Origin: Fischerella sp. PCC 9431
GTDB taxonomy: Bacteria; Cyanobacteriota; Cyanobacteriia; Cyanobacteriales; Nostocaceae
NCBI RefSeq assembly: GCF_000447295.1
Contig: NZ_KE650771.1
Location: forward strand, 6,411,406-6,475,405
Direction: 5' to 3'
DNA length: 64,000 bases
Positions 1-9,175 of this stretch are shown here, one piece after another. A program made the translations under genes and the position numbers. The notes under the pieces were generated by a model, which saw only the letters and a program-made list of their open reading frames with translations, was not told the origin of the DNA and made no database searches. Position 1 is the first letter of the stretch, and each line of letters starts with the position of its first letter.

Positions 1-196
1 AATCTCCTAAATTTTTATCATCAGCTAAAAATGGGCGGGAATTTTGTGAAATTTGCTTTGATTTTTTCGTGCGATCGCTGTAGCGATTGATAAAATCTCG
101 CAAATACTTTTGTTGCTGGTTAGTAAGTCCTGCTGTAGCTAACAGCTTGGTTAAATTGTCTGAATGTTGAGGTAATGTAACTTTTGGTGCATTCAT
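1..196 (-). CDS. Class III (GSA-like) aminotransferase, N-terminal fragment cut by window edge
   Basis: Reading the minus strand from the ATG at 194-196 gives 65 open codons that run off the left edge without a stop. The fragment begins MNAPKVTLPQHSDNL and contains RYSDRTKKSKQ followed by RPFLADDKN. This resembles the lead-in of PLP-dependent class III aminotransferases of the glutamate-1-semialdehyde type found as free enzymes or domains in NRPS/PKS clusters (typically RYxxRTxxSKxxxQxxRPxLADxR). The catalytic lysine and PLP site lie outside the window, so activity cannot be checked. It starts 55 bp after the stop of the reductase-terminated NRPS and is probably the last or next gene of that operon. 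A likely role, by analogy with MxcL of myxochelin biosynthesis, is transamination of the peptide aldehyde released by the reductase. The family call rests on a short segment. Confidence 0.6.
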   Translation of the reverse strand, partial: MNAPKVTLPQHSDNLTKLLATAGLTNQQQKYLRDFINRYSDRTKKSKQISQNSRPFLADDKNLGD

Positions 197-251
197 TAAA
201 TTTTTTCTGTTGATTTAATAATTAGCTGTTGAATTTTGTACTTTTTCGATT

Positions 252-3200
252 TCACACTTGATTAGCCAATAAGCCCTGGTTAATCAGATGCGAAAAGTAA
301 ACGTTTAGTAACTGATCGTCTACTGGAGGACAAGTAATCGAAGTATCTACTAAGCCATTAATAACGTTTTGGTTATCCAACTGTAAAAATTCTGAACTGG
401 AATTTTCTCTTTGAGCTTGTCTTGCTGGGAAAAATGGCACTAATGAATATAAAGGATGCTCTCGTGAACCTTGAGTAATATTGAGTAATTTTTCTCGCCA
501 ACGATCATAACAAATTTGCTCAATTGGATAACCTAATGAGCGAATGTGTTCTATTAGCTGGCTAGAATGGAGTGTTTGATGGTGTACTAAGTGAAAGTTT
601 TTACCTAAAGATTCATCCTGCTGAGATAAATGAACTATTGCTTTGCTGGCATAATCAATAGGAATTATATTCTCTCTAATATCTCCATCGGATACGCTTC
701 CAAGTTGGATACAACCAATTATCAATTTGTACAAAAAGTCATTGACATTAAAGACACCAGTTTGACTATGACCTGATATTCTTGATAGTCTATAAATACA
801 AACTGGAATACCCCGTTCTCTAGCAATGTTTACTATTTTCTCAGCGACCCATTTAGTCTGAACATAACCATTATCAAGCTCTTGGATATCATCTATACTG
901 TCTTCTTCTCTAAAGAGTTTAACTCCTAACTTCCGCAATGAAGACAAAACACCAACAGTAGAAATAAAATGTACAGGTTTGACTTTTGTTTTACTTGCTA
1001 GTCTTAAAACTTCTTGGGTACCAATAACATTAGCTGCTTTCAGTATGGAGTAAGGATAAATATGATGAACCCAAGCACCATTATGATAGATAACATCAAC
1101 TGTACTTGCGATTTGTTGAAACTCATCTTCAGAAAGTCCCAAAAGTGGCTCAGACAAATCTCCTATTACTGGAATAATTCTGGTGTTGAAATTGTCGTTC
1201 CAAATTAGATAGTCTGCAAGAGACTTTTGGAGCTTTTTCTTACCTTCCTCGGCATTTGCTGAACGTACTAGGCAGTAGATCTCAGCTTGAGTTTGCTGTA
1301 AAAGTTCATAAAGTAAAAAAGCACCTAGAAAACCAGTTGCACCTGTCAAAAATATGCGGTTTGGCTTAGTTCTTGCAACCACGGGGTAATATTCTGGAAT
1401 AATAGTAGAATCCAGAATAGCTTCATCTTTCAGATTCTCAACAATTTCTTGGCTAACAGTTGTAGAGGCTTGAGCATGTATAATTTGCTCTATTCTCTCG
1501 GCTAACGCTGCCACAGTGGGTGACTCAAACAAAACCCGTAAGGGTAGATCCACCTGTAAAGTTTCCTGGATATTGAGCATTAGCCTAGTTGTTAGCAAGG
1601 AATGCCCCCCTAGTTCAAAAAAGTTGTCATGAATGCAGACTTTCTCTAGTCCGAGAACCTGAGACCAGATTCTAGCTAATGTTTTCTCAATCTCACTACG
1701 AGGATTTACAAAAGCTGCTTCAATTTCGGATCTTTTAGTTTCAGGTGCTGGTAATCTCCGACTGTCTACTTTTCCACTCGGTGTTAGGGGTAGCGACTCT
1801 AGCACTACAAAAGCTGACGGCATCATATAGCTAGGTAAATGTTGCTGTATAAGGCCGCGCAATTCATCTACTTTCAGAATATTTTGCATATTTTCTTTGT
1901 TAGGGACGATATAAGCAACTAGACGTTTGTCCTCTGGAATGTCTTCACGAACAATGACTATTGCCTGTCGCACTAGCAGATGTTGTTCTAAAACAGCTTC
2001 TATTTCCCTTGGCTCAATACGGAAGCCGCGAATCTTTGTTTGCTGATCAATACGACCCAGAAATTCAATGTTGCCATTTGGCAGATACCGCGCTTGGTCA
2101 CCCGTTTTGTATAGCCTCTCACCCAATTTGGGAGAGAATGGGTTGGGAATAAACTTTTCTGCCGTCAGATCAGAACGATTTAGGTAACCCCTTGCCAAGC
2201 TTACTCCACCAATATACAGTTCCCCTGGAACATTGACCGGAACAGGCTGCAACTGAGAGTCCAGCAAGTAAATTTGGGTGTTGGCTATCGGGCTACCAAT
2301 GGCAGGCAAAACTGGCCAATTCTTAGGTAAGCCTGTAAGGTTAAATGCGGTAACTACATGGCTTTCGGAAGGCCCGTAGTGATTATGCAAAGTACAGTTT
2401 TGCAGCTGTTTAAACCAATTAGAAATTGATGAAGTAATGCGTAACTGTTCGCCAGCTACAATTACCTCTCGCAAACTAGGGGGTATAATACCTTGAGCTT
2501 CACCGACCTCTGCTATCTGTTTGAGAGCAACAAAGGGAAGAAATAGTCTTTCAATGCAAGTCTCATTAATATAGTTGAGCAAACTCAATGGATCTCGTCG
2601 CATTTCTTCTGAGATCAACACAAGAGTTCCGCCAGAGGCAAAAGTAGAGAATATTTCCTGGAAAGAAACGTCAAAGCTGATAGGAGTAAACTGTAGGGTT
2701 TTGCCAGCTGCACCAATCACTGTGTGTTCTAATTGCCAAGTAATTAAGTTAACCAGAGGTAGGTGAAGCATGGCCACACCTTTGGGTTGGCCTGTGGAAC
2801 CAGAGGTGTAGATAACATATGCCAGGTTGTTTGCGGTGACGGCACTGTCGAGATTAGAGATACTATACTGAGCGATTGTTTGCTGATGGCTATCGAGACA
2901 AATGCAATGTATGTTGTGTGTTGGTAAAGTCTCTAAGAGATGATTTTGAGTAAGCAGGATAGAAGCTTGGGAGTTTTCCAGCATGAATTTGAGACGTTCT
3001 TCTGGATACAAGGGATCGAGAGGCAAGTAAGCACTTCCAGCTTTGAGAATGGCAAGGAGTGCGATCGCCAGATCCACAGATCGCTCCATGCAAATTCCGA
3101 CTATTACTTCTGGTCCTACTCCCAGAGTTTGCAGATAATTTGCCAATTGGTTTGCGCGAGAATTTAGTTCCCGATATATTAGTTGTTGGTTTTGAAACAC

Positions 3201-4766
3201 CACCGCAACTGCATCAGGTGTTTTCTCTACCTGAGCTTCAAATAATTGATGAATGCACTGCTCTTGAGGGTAATCAATTTCAGTATTATTCCACTCTACT
3301 AATATTTGATGTTGCTCATTTGCTGTTAACAGTGGTAAGCCTGACAGACGCTGCTGGGGATTAGCAACAATTCCCTCTAACAAAACCTGAAAATGACCCA
3401 ACATGCGGGTAATTGTGGCATTATCAAATATATCTGTTTTGTATTCTAAAATTCCTTGCAATCCTTCGTCAGTTTCTGATAGGAAAAAAACAATATCAAA
3501 TTTTGCAGTATTTTTTTCTGTTGTTAATGGTTGTAACGTTAATTCTGGCAACCGGATAACTTCTGTTGTTGCATTCTCCAGTACGAACATAACTTGAAAC
3601 AAGGGACTATGGCTTAAATCCCGCCCTGGTTGTAGCTCTTCTACTAACCGTTCAAAGGGCAACTCTTGATGAGCATAAGCAGCCAAAGTTACTTCACGTA
3701 CCTGCTGCAATAGTTCTCGAACAGTGAGATTATTAGCCAGATTGGTACGCAGTACCAAAGTATTGATAAAAAAGCCGATTAGCCCTTCTATTTCTGAACG
3801 ATTGCGGTTTGCAATGGGAGTACCTACTATAATGTCTTCCTGCTGGGTGTAGCGGTACAGCAATACTTTAAATGCGGCCAGCAGAGTCATAAATAAAGTG
3901 ACTCCCTCTTGTTGAGAGAGGTTTTTGAGTGCTGCTGTCAGCGACTGAGACAGTAAAAAAAATTCGTTTGCACCTCGGTTAGTTTGAATTGCTGGACGTG
4001 GGCGATCTGTAGGTAACTCTAATACTGGTAAATCGCCGCCTAACTGTTGCTTCCAATAGTTTAACTGGGTGTTTAAAACTTCTCCTTGTAACCATTGGCG
4101 TTGCCAAACTGCAAAATCAACATACTGAATAGGTAATTCCGGTAAATTGTGCGGCTGACCACTACTGTAGGCTGTGTAAAGTGTAGTCATTTCGCGGATA
4201 AGTATTCCTGCTGACCAACCATCGGAAACGATATGGTGCATGGTAAACAAGATTACATGATCTGTCTCACCCAGACGTAACAGACTAACTCGTAGTAGTA
4301 AGTCTTTTTCTAGGTTGAAGGGTGTTTGTGCCTCTAAGGTTACCAGACGCAAGGCTTCTGTTTCCTGTTCGGTTTCGGGAGTAGTCTGCAAATCAATGAT
4401 TTGTAGTGGTAGCTTGGCTGTTGCATCAATTACTTGAACTGGTTCTCCATCTACTACTGCAAATGTAGTGCGTAAGATTTCATGACGACGCACTATTTCA
4501 TTGATGCTGTTTTCTAGGGCTGCTACATTTAATTTGCCTTTTAAGCGGATGGCGGTGGGGATGTTATAGGCACTGCTTTGGGGTTCTAATTGGCTAATGA
4601 ACCATAGCCTTTGTTGGGCAAATGATAAGGGAAAAGTCTGAGTATCTCGGTTGTGGGGTTTAATTTTGGTTTCTGAAACTTTGCCTTTTTGCTGGTTGAG
4701 TTTTTGCAGTAAAAGTGCGCGCTTTTCTGGAGATAGTTCAGCAATTTTTTGCAGCAGGTTACTCAT
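252..4766 (-). CDS. NRPS termination module C-A-T-R, predicted Pro, reductive release
   Basis: This 1504-residue protein is the last module of the line. It has an N-terminal helical docking stretch (residues 1-35), a condensation domain with an intact HHIVSDG near residue 178, an adenylation domain with YTSGSTGQPKG near 652, a carrier domain with GGHSLL near 1053, and a C-terminal NAD(P)H thioester reductase with LTGATGFLG near 1144 and a YxxxK pair in GYVQTKWVAEK near 1298. The pocket residues read as DVQLIAHVVK, the usual proline code. The reductase replaces a thioesterase, so the product should leave as an aldehyde, or as an alcohol after a second reduction. The ATG is preceded by AGGAG 11 nt upstream. 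The gene lies 22 bp after the His module and just before a partial aminotransferase. Domain calls are firm; Pro specificity is a motif-based prediction. Confidence 0.93.
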   Translation of the reverse strand: MSNLLQKIAELSPEKRALLLQKLNQQKGKVSETKIKPHNRDTQTFPLSFAQQRLWFISQLEPQSSAYNIPTAIRLKGKLNVAALENSINEIVRRHEILRTTFAVVDGEPVQVIDATAKLPLQIIDLQTTPETEQETEALRLVTLEAQTPFNLEKDLLLRVSLLRLGETDHVILFTMHHIVSDGWSAGILIREMTTLYTAYSSGQPHNLPELPIQYVDFAVWQRQWLQGEVLNTQLNYWKQQLGGDLPVLELPTDRPRPAIQTNRGANEFFLLSQSLTAALKNLSQQEGVTLFMTLLAAFKVLLYRYTQQEDIIVGTPIANRNRSEIEGLIGFFINTLVLRTNLANNLTVRELLQQVREVTLAAYAHQELPFERLVEELQPGRDLSHSPLFQVMFVLENATTEVIRLPELTLQPLTTEKNTAKFDIVFFLSETDEGLQGILEYKTDIFDNATITRMLGHFQVLLEGIVANPQQRLSGLPLLTANEQHQILVEWNNTEIDYPQEQCIHQLFEAQVEKTPDAVAVVFQNQQLIYRELNSRANQLANYLQTLGVGPEVIVGICMERSVDLAIALLAILKAGSAYLPLDPLYPEERLKFMLENSQASILLTQNHLLETLPTHNIHCICLDSHQQTIAQYSISNLDSAVTANNLAYVIYTSGSTGQPKGVAMLHLPLVNLITWQLEHTVIGAAGKTLQFTPISFDVSFQEIFSTFASGGTLVLISEEMRRDPLSLLNYINETCIERLFLPFVALKQIAEVGEAQGIIPPSLREVIVAGEQLRITSSISNWFKQLQNCTLHNHYGPSESHVVTAFNLTGLPKNWPVLPAIGSPIANTQIYLLDSQLQPVPVNVPGELYIGGVSLARGYLNRSDLTAEKFIPNPFSPKLGERLYKTGDQARYLPNGNIEFLGRIDQQTKIRGFRIEPREIEAVLEQHLLVRQAIVIVREDIPEDKRLVAYIVPNKENMQNILKVDELRGLIQQHLPSYMMPSAFVVLESLPLTPSGKVDSRRLPAPETKRSEIEAAFVNPRSEIEKTLARIWSQVLGLEKVCIHDNFFELGGHSLLTTRLMLNIQETLQVDLPLRVLFESPTVAALAERIEQIIHAQASTTVSQEIVENLKDEAILDSTIIPEYYPVVARTKPNRIFLTGATGFLGAFLLYELLQQTQAEIYCLVRSANAEEGKKKLQKSLADYLIWNDNFNTRIIPVIGDLSEPLLGLSEDEFQQIASTVDVIYHNGAWVHHIYPYSILKAANVIGTQEVLRLASKTKVKPVHFISTVGVLSSLRKLGVKLFREEDSIDDIQELDNGYVQTKWVAEKIVNIARERGIPVCIYRLSRISGHSQTGVFNVNDFLYKLIIGCIQLGSVSDGDIRENIIPIDYASKAIVHLSQQDESLGKNFHLVHHQTLHSSQLIEHIRSLGYPIEQICYDRWREKLLNITQGSREHPLYSLVPFFPARQAQRENSSSEFLQLDNQNVINGLVDTSITCPPVDDQLLNVYFSHLINQGLLANQV

Positions 4767-4788
4767 GTAATTTTTAACTCCTAGTGAA

Positions 4789-7700
4789 CTATTGGCTGTC
4801 GGTTAGTATTAATTGGATATCTTCGTCGGATAATTCTTCTAATTCAGCAAGCGATCGCGCTAAACTTTCATCATCGACTTGCTCGGCTAGTTTTTGGGTA
4901 ACAATTACAGAGAAATCAGCTACTGTAGGATTTGAAAAAACATCCTGTATGAATAATTCCACACCCAAAATATCCCGCATTCGAGATATCAATTGAGTCA
5001 CCAACAGAGAATGTCCACCCAAGGCAAAAAAGTTATTGTATATACCTACTTTTTCTATTCTTAATACTTCTGCCCAAATAGCTGCCAACTGTTCCTCAAG
5101 AGAATTGCGGGGGGCAACATAAGATTCATCAATCCATGTATTGACCTGATCCGGTGCGGGTAAAGCCCGTCTATCTACCTTGCCATTTGCTGTTAATGGT
5201 AAAGCCTGCAAAGATACAAAAACCGCAGGTATCATGAAATCAGGTAGTTTTTCTTGTAGAAAACTACGCAGTTCATTCGCTCTAGAATTTGATTCTGGTT
5301 GAAGAACTATATAAGCAACCAAATTTTGATTACCTGATACATCTTCACGCGCAATAACTACTGTTTCCTTAACTTCAGGATGTTGATTCAGAGCAGTTTC
5401 AATCTCACCTAATTCAATCCGAAAACCGCGAATTTTTACTTGGTTGTCAATGCGTCCTAAAAACTCAATATTGCTATCATTGAGATATCGCGCTAAATCC
5501 CCAGTTTTATACAGACGCATTCCTGGTTTTTGGCTAAAGGGGTGAGGAATGAATTTCTCAGATGTAATTGCAGGCTGATTTAAATAACCTCTGGCTAAAC
5601 CTTCACCACTAATATAAATTTCGCCAGTAACGCCAACAGGAACTGGATGTAAGTGAGAGTCTAGTATATATATTTGTGTATTTGCTATGGGAGAACCAAT
5701 AGATATTTGCGTTCCAGTTGCTAAAGATTGACAATGGTATACACTACTCCAAACAGTTGCTTCTGTCGGCCCGTACTCGTTAAATAAAGATGCTTCCAAC
5801 TGCAACCGAGAGTGATGTTGTAACAATTCGGGTGGACAAGCTTCACCTGCAACTATGACAGAACATAGGGAATTTAACTGTGCTGGTTTTGCTTGTTGCA
5901 AGATTAAAGCGTATAGAGAAGGAAGGCTTAATAAATGGGAAATACGATTTTGGAAAATTAACTCTACGAGTTTAGGTACTTCCCGTTGCACACCCTCTGC
6001 TGGTAAATGTAGAGTTCCACCACAAGAAAGTGTCCAAAAAATACCTGCAACTGAACTATCAAACGCAAAGGATGAGAGCAATAAAAAGTTAGTGACAGGT
6101 TCTTGATAGTAGGAAATACGTGCAGTTGTGGAGTGAACTAGGTTATGATGTGCGATCGCAACTCCTTTGGGTTGACCTGTAGAACCAGAAGTGTAGATTA
6201 CATAAGCCAAGTTCTCAGGAGATGCTGTAAAAATAGGGTTTTCCTGACTCTCTTGTGCGATAGTCTCCCAATCTGTATCTAAACAAATTATCTGTGCATT
6301 ATGCTGGGGTAAGCTTTTTAATAAATGCTGCTGAGTCAGTAATATAGATACTTGTGTATCTTCTAGCATAAAAGCTAAACGCTCTTGGGGATAGTGCGGA
6401 TCGAGAGGAATATAAACACCACCAGCTTTGAGAATACCCAAAATACCAATGAGCATTTCGAGCGATCGCTCAACACTAATTCCCACTAATACTTCTGCAC
6501 CTACCCCCAAGCTTTGCAAGTAATGAGCTAGTTGATTTGCACGCCTATTCAGTTCAGTATAAGTAAGTTGCTGGTTGTTAAATACAATGGCGATATTATC
6601 TGGTGTGCGTTCTACTTGCTCTACAAATAGCTGATGAATAAACTTATTTTTTGGATAATTAGTCTCAGTTTTATTGAACTCAAATAGAATTTGGTGTAAA
6701 GTGCGATCGCTTAAAATATTGAGCCTACTAATTACCTCTTCTGGGTTATTAATAACAGTGGCTATTAACTGATTAAAATTCTCTGCTATGAGTTCAATAC
6801 TCTCGTCATTAAATAAATTAGAGTCATAATGAAACTCTAGATTCAAAACCTCAGCTTGCTGTTTACAAGAAAGCTTAATTTTAAACCTTTCGATACAAGT
6901 GTAGTGCTGCTCAATAGAAAACTTTACATTCCTCACATAATAAATAACAGATTCTTGTTGAAAATCAAACCCAAAAGGCAAATAAGTTAATTGTGTAGCA
7001 GAAGAATTAATTTGCTCCCAGCTAAAACATTCTTGCCATTTATTTATTTCTTCTACCGATTCATTTACTTGTTGTAAAACTTTGCTAAAACTTAAATTCT
7101 CTTCTAAATGAGAGTGTAGCGGAAGATACTTAGCAAACAAACCTAACGCACTTTTTAACTCATCATATTTTCTACCATCTATCCCTACACCTATAATAAT
7201 TTCTGATTTTTCAAGCAACCGCCACAGTAAAACTTGCCAGCAAGCCAGAAGAAATATAGAACTCGAAATATTAGATTTTTTAGCTATATTTTCTATTTTT
7301 TGCACCAAATCATTATCGATTAATGAATTGATAGCTTTTGGCTCAAACTCATGCTTATCTGAATTATTAATTTCATAAGGGAGCTTTACAGTATCAACAA
7401 TAGATAAGTTTTGCTGTAACCAATATTTTCTGCCAATATCTGTTTCTTCTGCTTCCAATATTTGGTTTTGCCATTCTGAAAAATCTGCATATTGTAGCGG
7501 TTCTTCAGATAATTCACTGTTCAAATCACCTGAGTAAGCACTAGCAACTTCTCGCATTAAATTATGCAGAGTGATAGTATCACTACAAATTGCAGGTAAA
7601 CTCAGATATAAAAGATGCTTATCTGAGGAGAGAGTAATCAAAGCAGTCTGTAAATTGAAACCATTCTCTAAATCAAAAGGTAGACATTTCAAATTTTGAA

Positions 7701-8019
7701 CGATTATCTTAAATTTACTATCTTGTTCCTCAACAGTTAAATTGCTCAGATTGTATGTTTGTTCTAAAGTTATTTTGCTATTTGTAATCACCTGAACCGG
7801 GATAGTCATCCCTGGAAGACAACGAAAATAGGTGCGGAGTATTTCATGGCGATTAACAACAGCTTGTAAAGCTAATTCTAAGCGTTGTATATCAAGATTG
7901 CCTGTAATTGAAATCACACAATCACTGCAATATACAGATTGATGATCATGTTGTTGTAAAGACCATAAATGCTCTTGTTGCGGAGAAAGCCGAAATCCTT
8001 CTATAGCGGTTGCTTGCAT
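4789..8019 (-). CDS. NRPS module: interface-type C domain, A (predicted His), T
   Basis: This 1076-residue protein starts MQATAIEGFRLSPQQEHLW. Its first domain (1 to about 430) has the condensation fold, but at the HHxxxDG position (near residue 140) it reads SLPAICSDT, so both histidines are absent. Such C-like 'interface' domains are known from siderophore NRPSs, where they recruit a stand-alone or fused beta-hydroxylase to the carrier-bound Asp or His. An adenylation domain follows (YTSGSTGQPKG near 609), then a carrier (GGHSLL near 1003) and an acidic C-terminal tail. The pocket reads DSALIAEVWK, close to histidine codes such as DSELTAEVCK. The gene directly follows an oxygenase gene (8071-9123), supporting beta-hydroxyhistidine. 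The peptide bond to this residue is presumably made by the C domain at the end of the upstream Ser protein. His specificity is inferred. Confidence 0.9.
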   Translation of the reverse strand: MQATAIEGFRLSPQQEHLWSLQQHDHQSVYCSDCVISITGNLDIQRLELALQAVVNRHEILRTYFRCLPGMTIPVQVITNSKITLEQTYNLSNLTVEEQDSKFKIIVQNLKCLPFDLENGFNLQTALITLSSDKHLLYLSLPAICSDTITLHNLMREVASAYSGDLNSELSEEPLQYADFSEWQNQILEAEETDIGRKYWLQQNLSIVDTVKLPYEINNSDKHEFEPKAINSLIDNDLVQKIENIAKKSNISSSIFLLACWQVLLWRLLEKSEIIIGVGIDGRKYDELKSALGLFAKYLPLHSHLEENLSFSKVLQQVNESVEEINKWQECFSWEQINSSATQLTYLPFGFDFQQESVIYYVRNVKFSIEQHYTCIERFKIKLSCKQQAEVLNLEFHYDSNLFNDESIELIAENFNQLIATVINNPEEVISRLNILSDRTLHQILFEFNKTETNYPKNKFIHQLFVEQVERTPDNIAIVFNNQQLTYTELNRRANQLAHYLQSLGVGAEVLVGISVERSLEMLIGILGILKAGGVYIPLDPHYPQERLAFMLEDTQVSILLTQQHLLKSLPQHNAQIICLDTDWETIAQESQENPIFTASPENLAYVIYTSGSTGQPKGVAIAHHNLVHSTTARISYYQEPVTNFLLLSSFAFDSSVAGIFWTLSCGGTLHLPAEGVQREVPKLVELIFQNRISHLLSLPSLYALILQQAKPAQLNSLCSVIVAGEACPPELLQHHSRLQLEASLFNEYGPTEATVWSSVYHCQSLATGTQISIGSPIANTQIYILDSHLHPVPVGVTGEIYISGEGLARGYLNQPAITSEKFIPHPFSQKPGMRLYKTGDLARYLNDSNIEFLGRIDNQVKIRGFRIELGEIETALNQHPEVKETVVIAREDVSGNQNLVAYIVLQPESNSRANELRSFLQEKLPDFMIPAVFVSLQALPLTANGKVDRRALPAPDQVNTWIDESYVAPRNSLEEQLAAIWAEVLRIEKVGIYNNFFALGGHSLLVTQLISRMRDILGVELFIQDVFSNPTVADFSVIVTQKLAEQVDDESLARSLAELEELSDEDIQLILTDSQ

Positions 8020-8070
8020 TTTAATTACTCTTGAATTTATTTTTATTTATACTGATTGATGTTTGTGGTT

Positions 8071-9123
8071 TTATACTGCAACTGAGGGAGTATAAGGTTC
8101 AGCCATTCCTACTAAAATTTTTCTGGGTGGAACAAAAGGATTACGAGCATGGATTGCTAACATATTATCGAGCATCAATACATCTCCCTTTTCCCAAGTA
8201 AAGCTCACCATTTGCTGTTGATAAGCTTGACGAAGATGCTCTAAAACTTCAGGTTCAATTACGGAACCATCACCATAATATGTATTGGTTGGTAAATCTT
8301 CCTCTTTGAAAGAAAATAATAAACTATTACGAATTTTTGGTTCTAGTGTGGAGACATGGAAAAAAGTTGCATGGTTAAACCAAACCATTTCCCCAGTTAT
8401 GGGATGTTTGATAATAGCTGGCCCTACTTGACGAGTTCTTAATTTATCGCCCTCTTTCCATTCAAAATCAATTCTATTTTTCTGACAATATTCTTCTACT
8501 TTGGCTTTTTCTGAGTTTTGAAAAACCGTTTGCCAAGGTAAGCCAAATCCATCACCAAAGTTACGCATATACATAACTTTTTTTTCAATGAATTTTTCTT
8601 TGATTTTGGGGTCAATATTAGCGAAAACTTGACGACAATTACCAATAGGTGTTTCTCCCCCTTGTGCTGGTGGAGTTTGGCAAAAGAAGAATATTTTTAA
8701 AGGAAAGGTAGGCGAATAAGCGTGTTCATTGTGAGGAAATATACTTTGGTCAGCAGGATAATCGGTAGAAGTGTAAATTCTACCTGCAACTTGAGTGCGT
8801 GGTGAGGCTCGATAGCGATATTCCAATGCTTCTCCACAAATAGCGGCTATAATTTTTTCAAATTCTGCTATTGATGTGACATTAAAACCACGAAAGAGAA
8901 TTGCTGTGTATTTTGATAACTCTGCTTGTAAAAAGTCTCGATTACTTTTAGCCCAAGCGAGTAAATCTACTCCTTTAACTGCTGGTTTAATAACAAAAGG
9001 GAAGTTAGGGCTATGGTTCAGATACTCTGTTTTAATTAAGTCATTCTCAGCAACATTAACTGCTTTGCGTCTGATATTACCTAATTTTAATGAACCACTT
9101 TGCTGATTTTGATTTGTTAGCAT
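8071..9123 (-). CDS. Stand-alone TauD/SyrP-like Fe(II)/2OG beta-hydroxylase
   Basis: A 350-residue TauD/TfdA-family oxygenase. The iron-binding HxE is visible as FPHNEHAYSP, followed by QGGETPIGNCR. The distal histidine is in MLDNMLAIHARNPF, and an arginine for 2-oxoglutarate lies shortly after (VPPRKILVGMAEP). The family hydroxylates the beta carbon of carrier-bound Asp or His in siderophore and lipopeptide lines. The gene sits 51 bp before the interface-A(His)-T gene, so the best guess is formation of beta-hydroxyhistidine, an iron-chelating residue. Its N-terminus (KLGNIRRKAVN, about residues 14-24) closely repeats the last residues of the NRPS encoded just upstream (KLGNIKRRSVK), which suggests it descends from an NRPS-fused domain. 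A stand-alone Asp hydroxylase is the main alternative. Confidence 0.9.
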   Translation of the reverse strand: MLTNQNQQSGSLKLGNIRRKAVNVAENDLIKTEYLNHSPNFPFVIKPAVKGVDLLAWAKSNRDFLQAELSKYTAILFRGFNVTSIAEFEKIIAAICGEALEYRYRASPRTQVAGRIYTSTDYPADQSIFPHNEHAYSPTFPLKIFFFCQTPPAQGGETPIGNCRQVFANIDPKIKEKFIEKKVMYMRNFGDGFGLPWQTVFQNSEKAKVEEYCQKNRIDFEWKEGDKLRTRQVGPAIIKHPITGEMVWFNHATFFHVSTLEPKIRNSLLFSFKEEDLPTNTYYGDGSVIEPEVLEHLRQAYQQQMVSFTWEKGDVLMLDNMLAIHARNPFVPPRKILVGMAEPYTPSVAV

Positions 9124-9175
9124 TGCTTATATCCTGTATTTGTTCAGTCAAATATTGCAAATTAATCAAAATAGT

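Noticed and set aside
4789..6900. N-terminal domains lacking HHxxxDG read as dead condensation domains or starter C domains
   Set aside because: Two copies share the same altered motif (SLPAICxDT), both follow a hydroxylase and neither is at the start of the line, so the interface-domain explanation fits better.
8071..9123. TauD taurine dioxygenase for sulfur scavenging
   Set aside because: It is embedded between NRPS genes, shows the HxE iron site of SyrP-like enzymes rather than HxD, and shares a linker with the adjacent NRPS.
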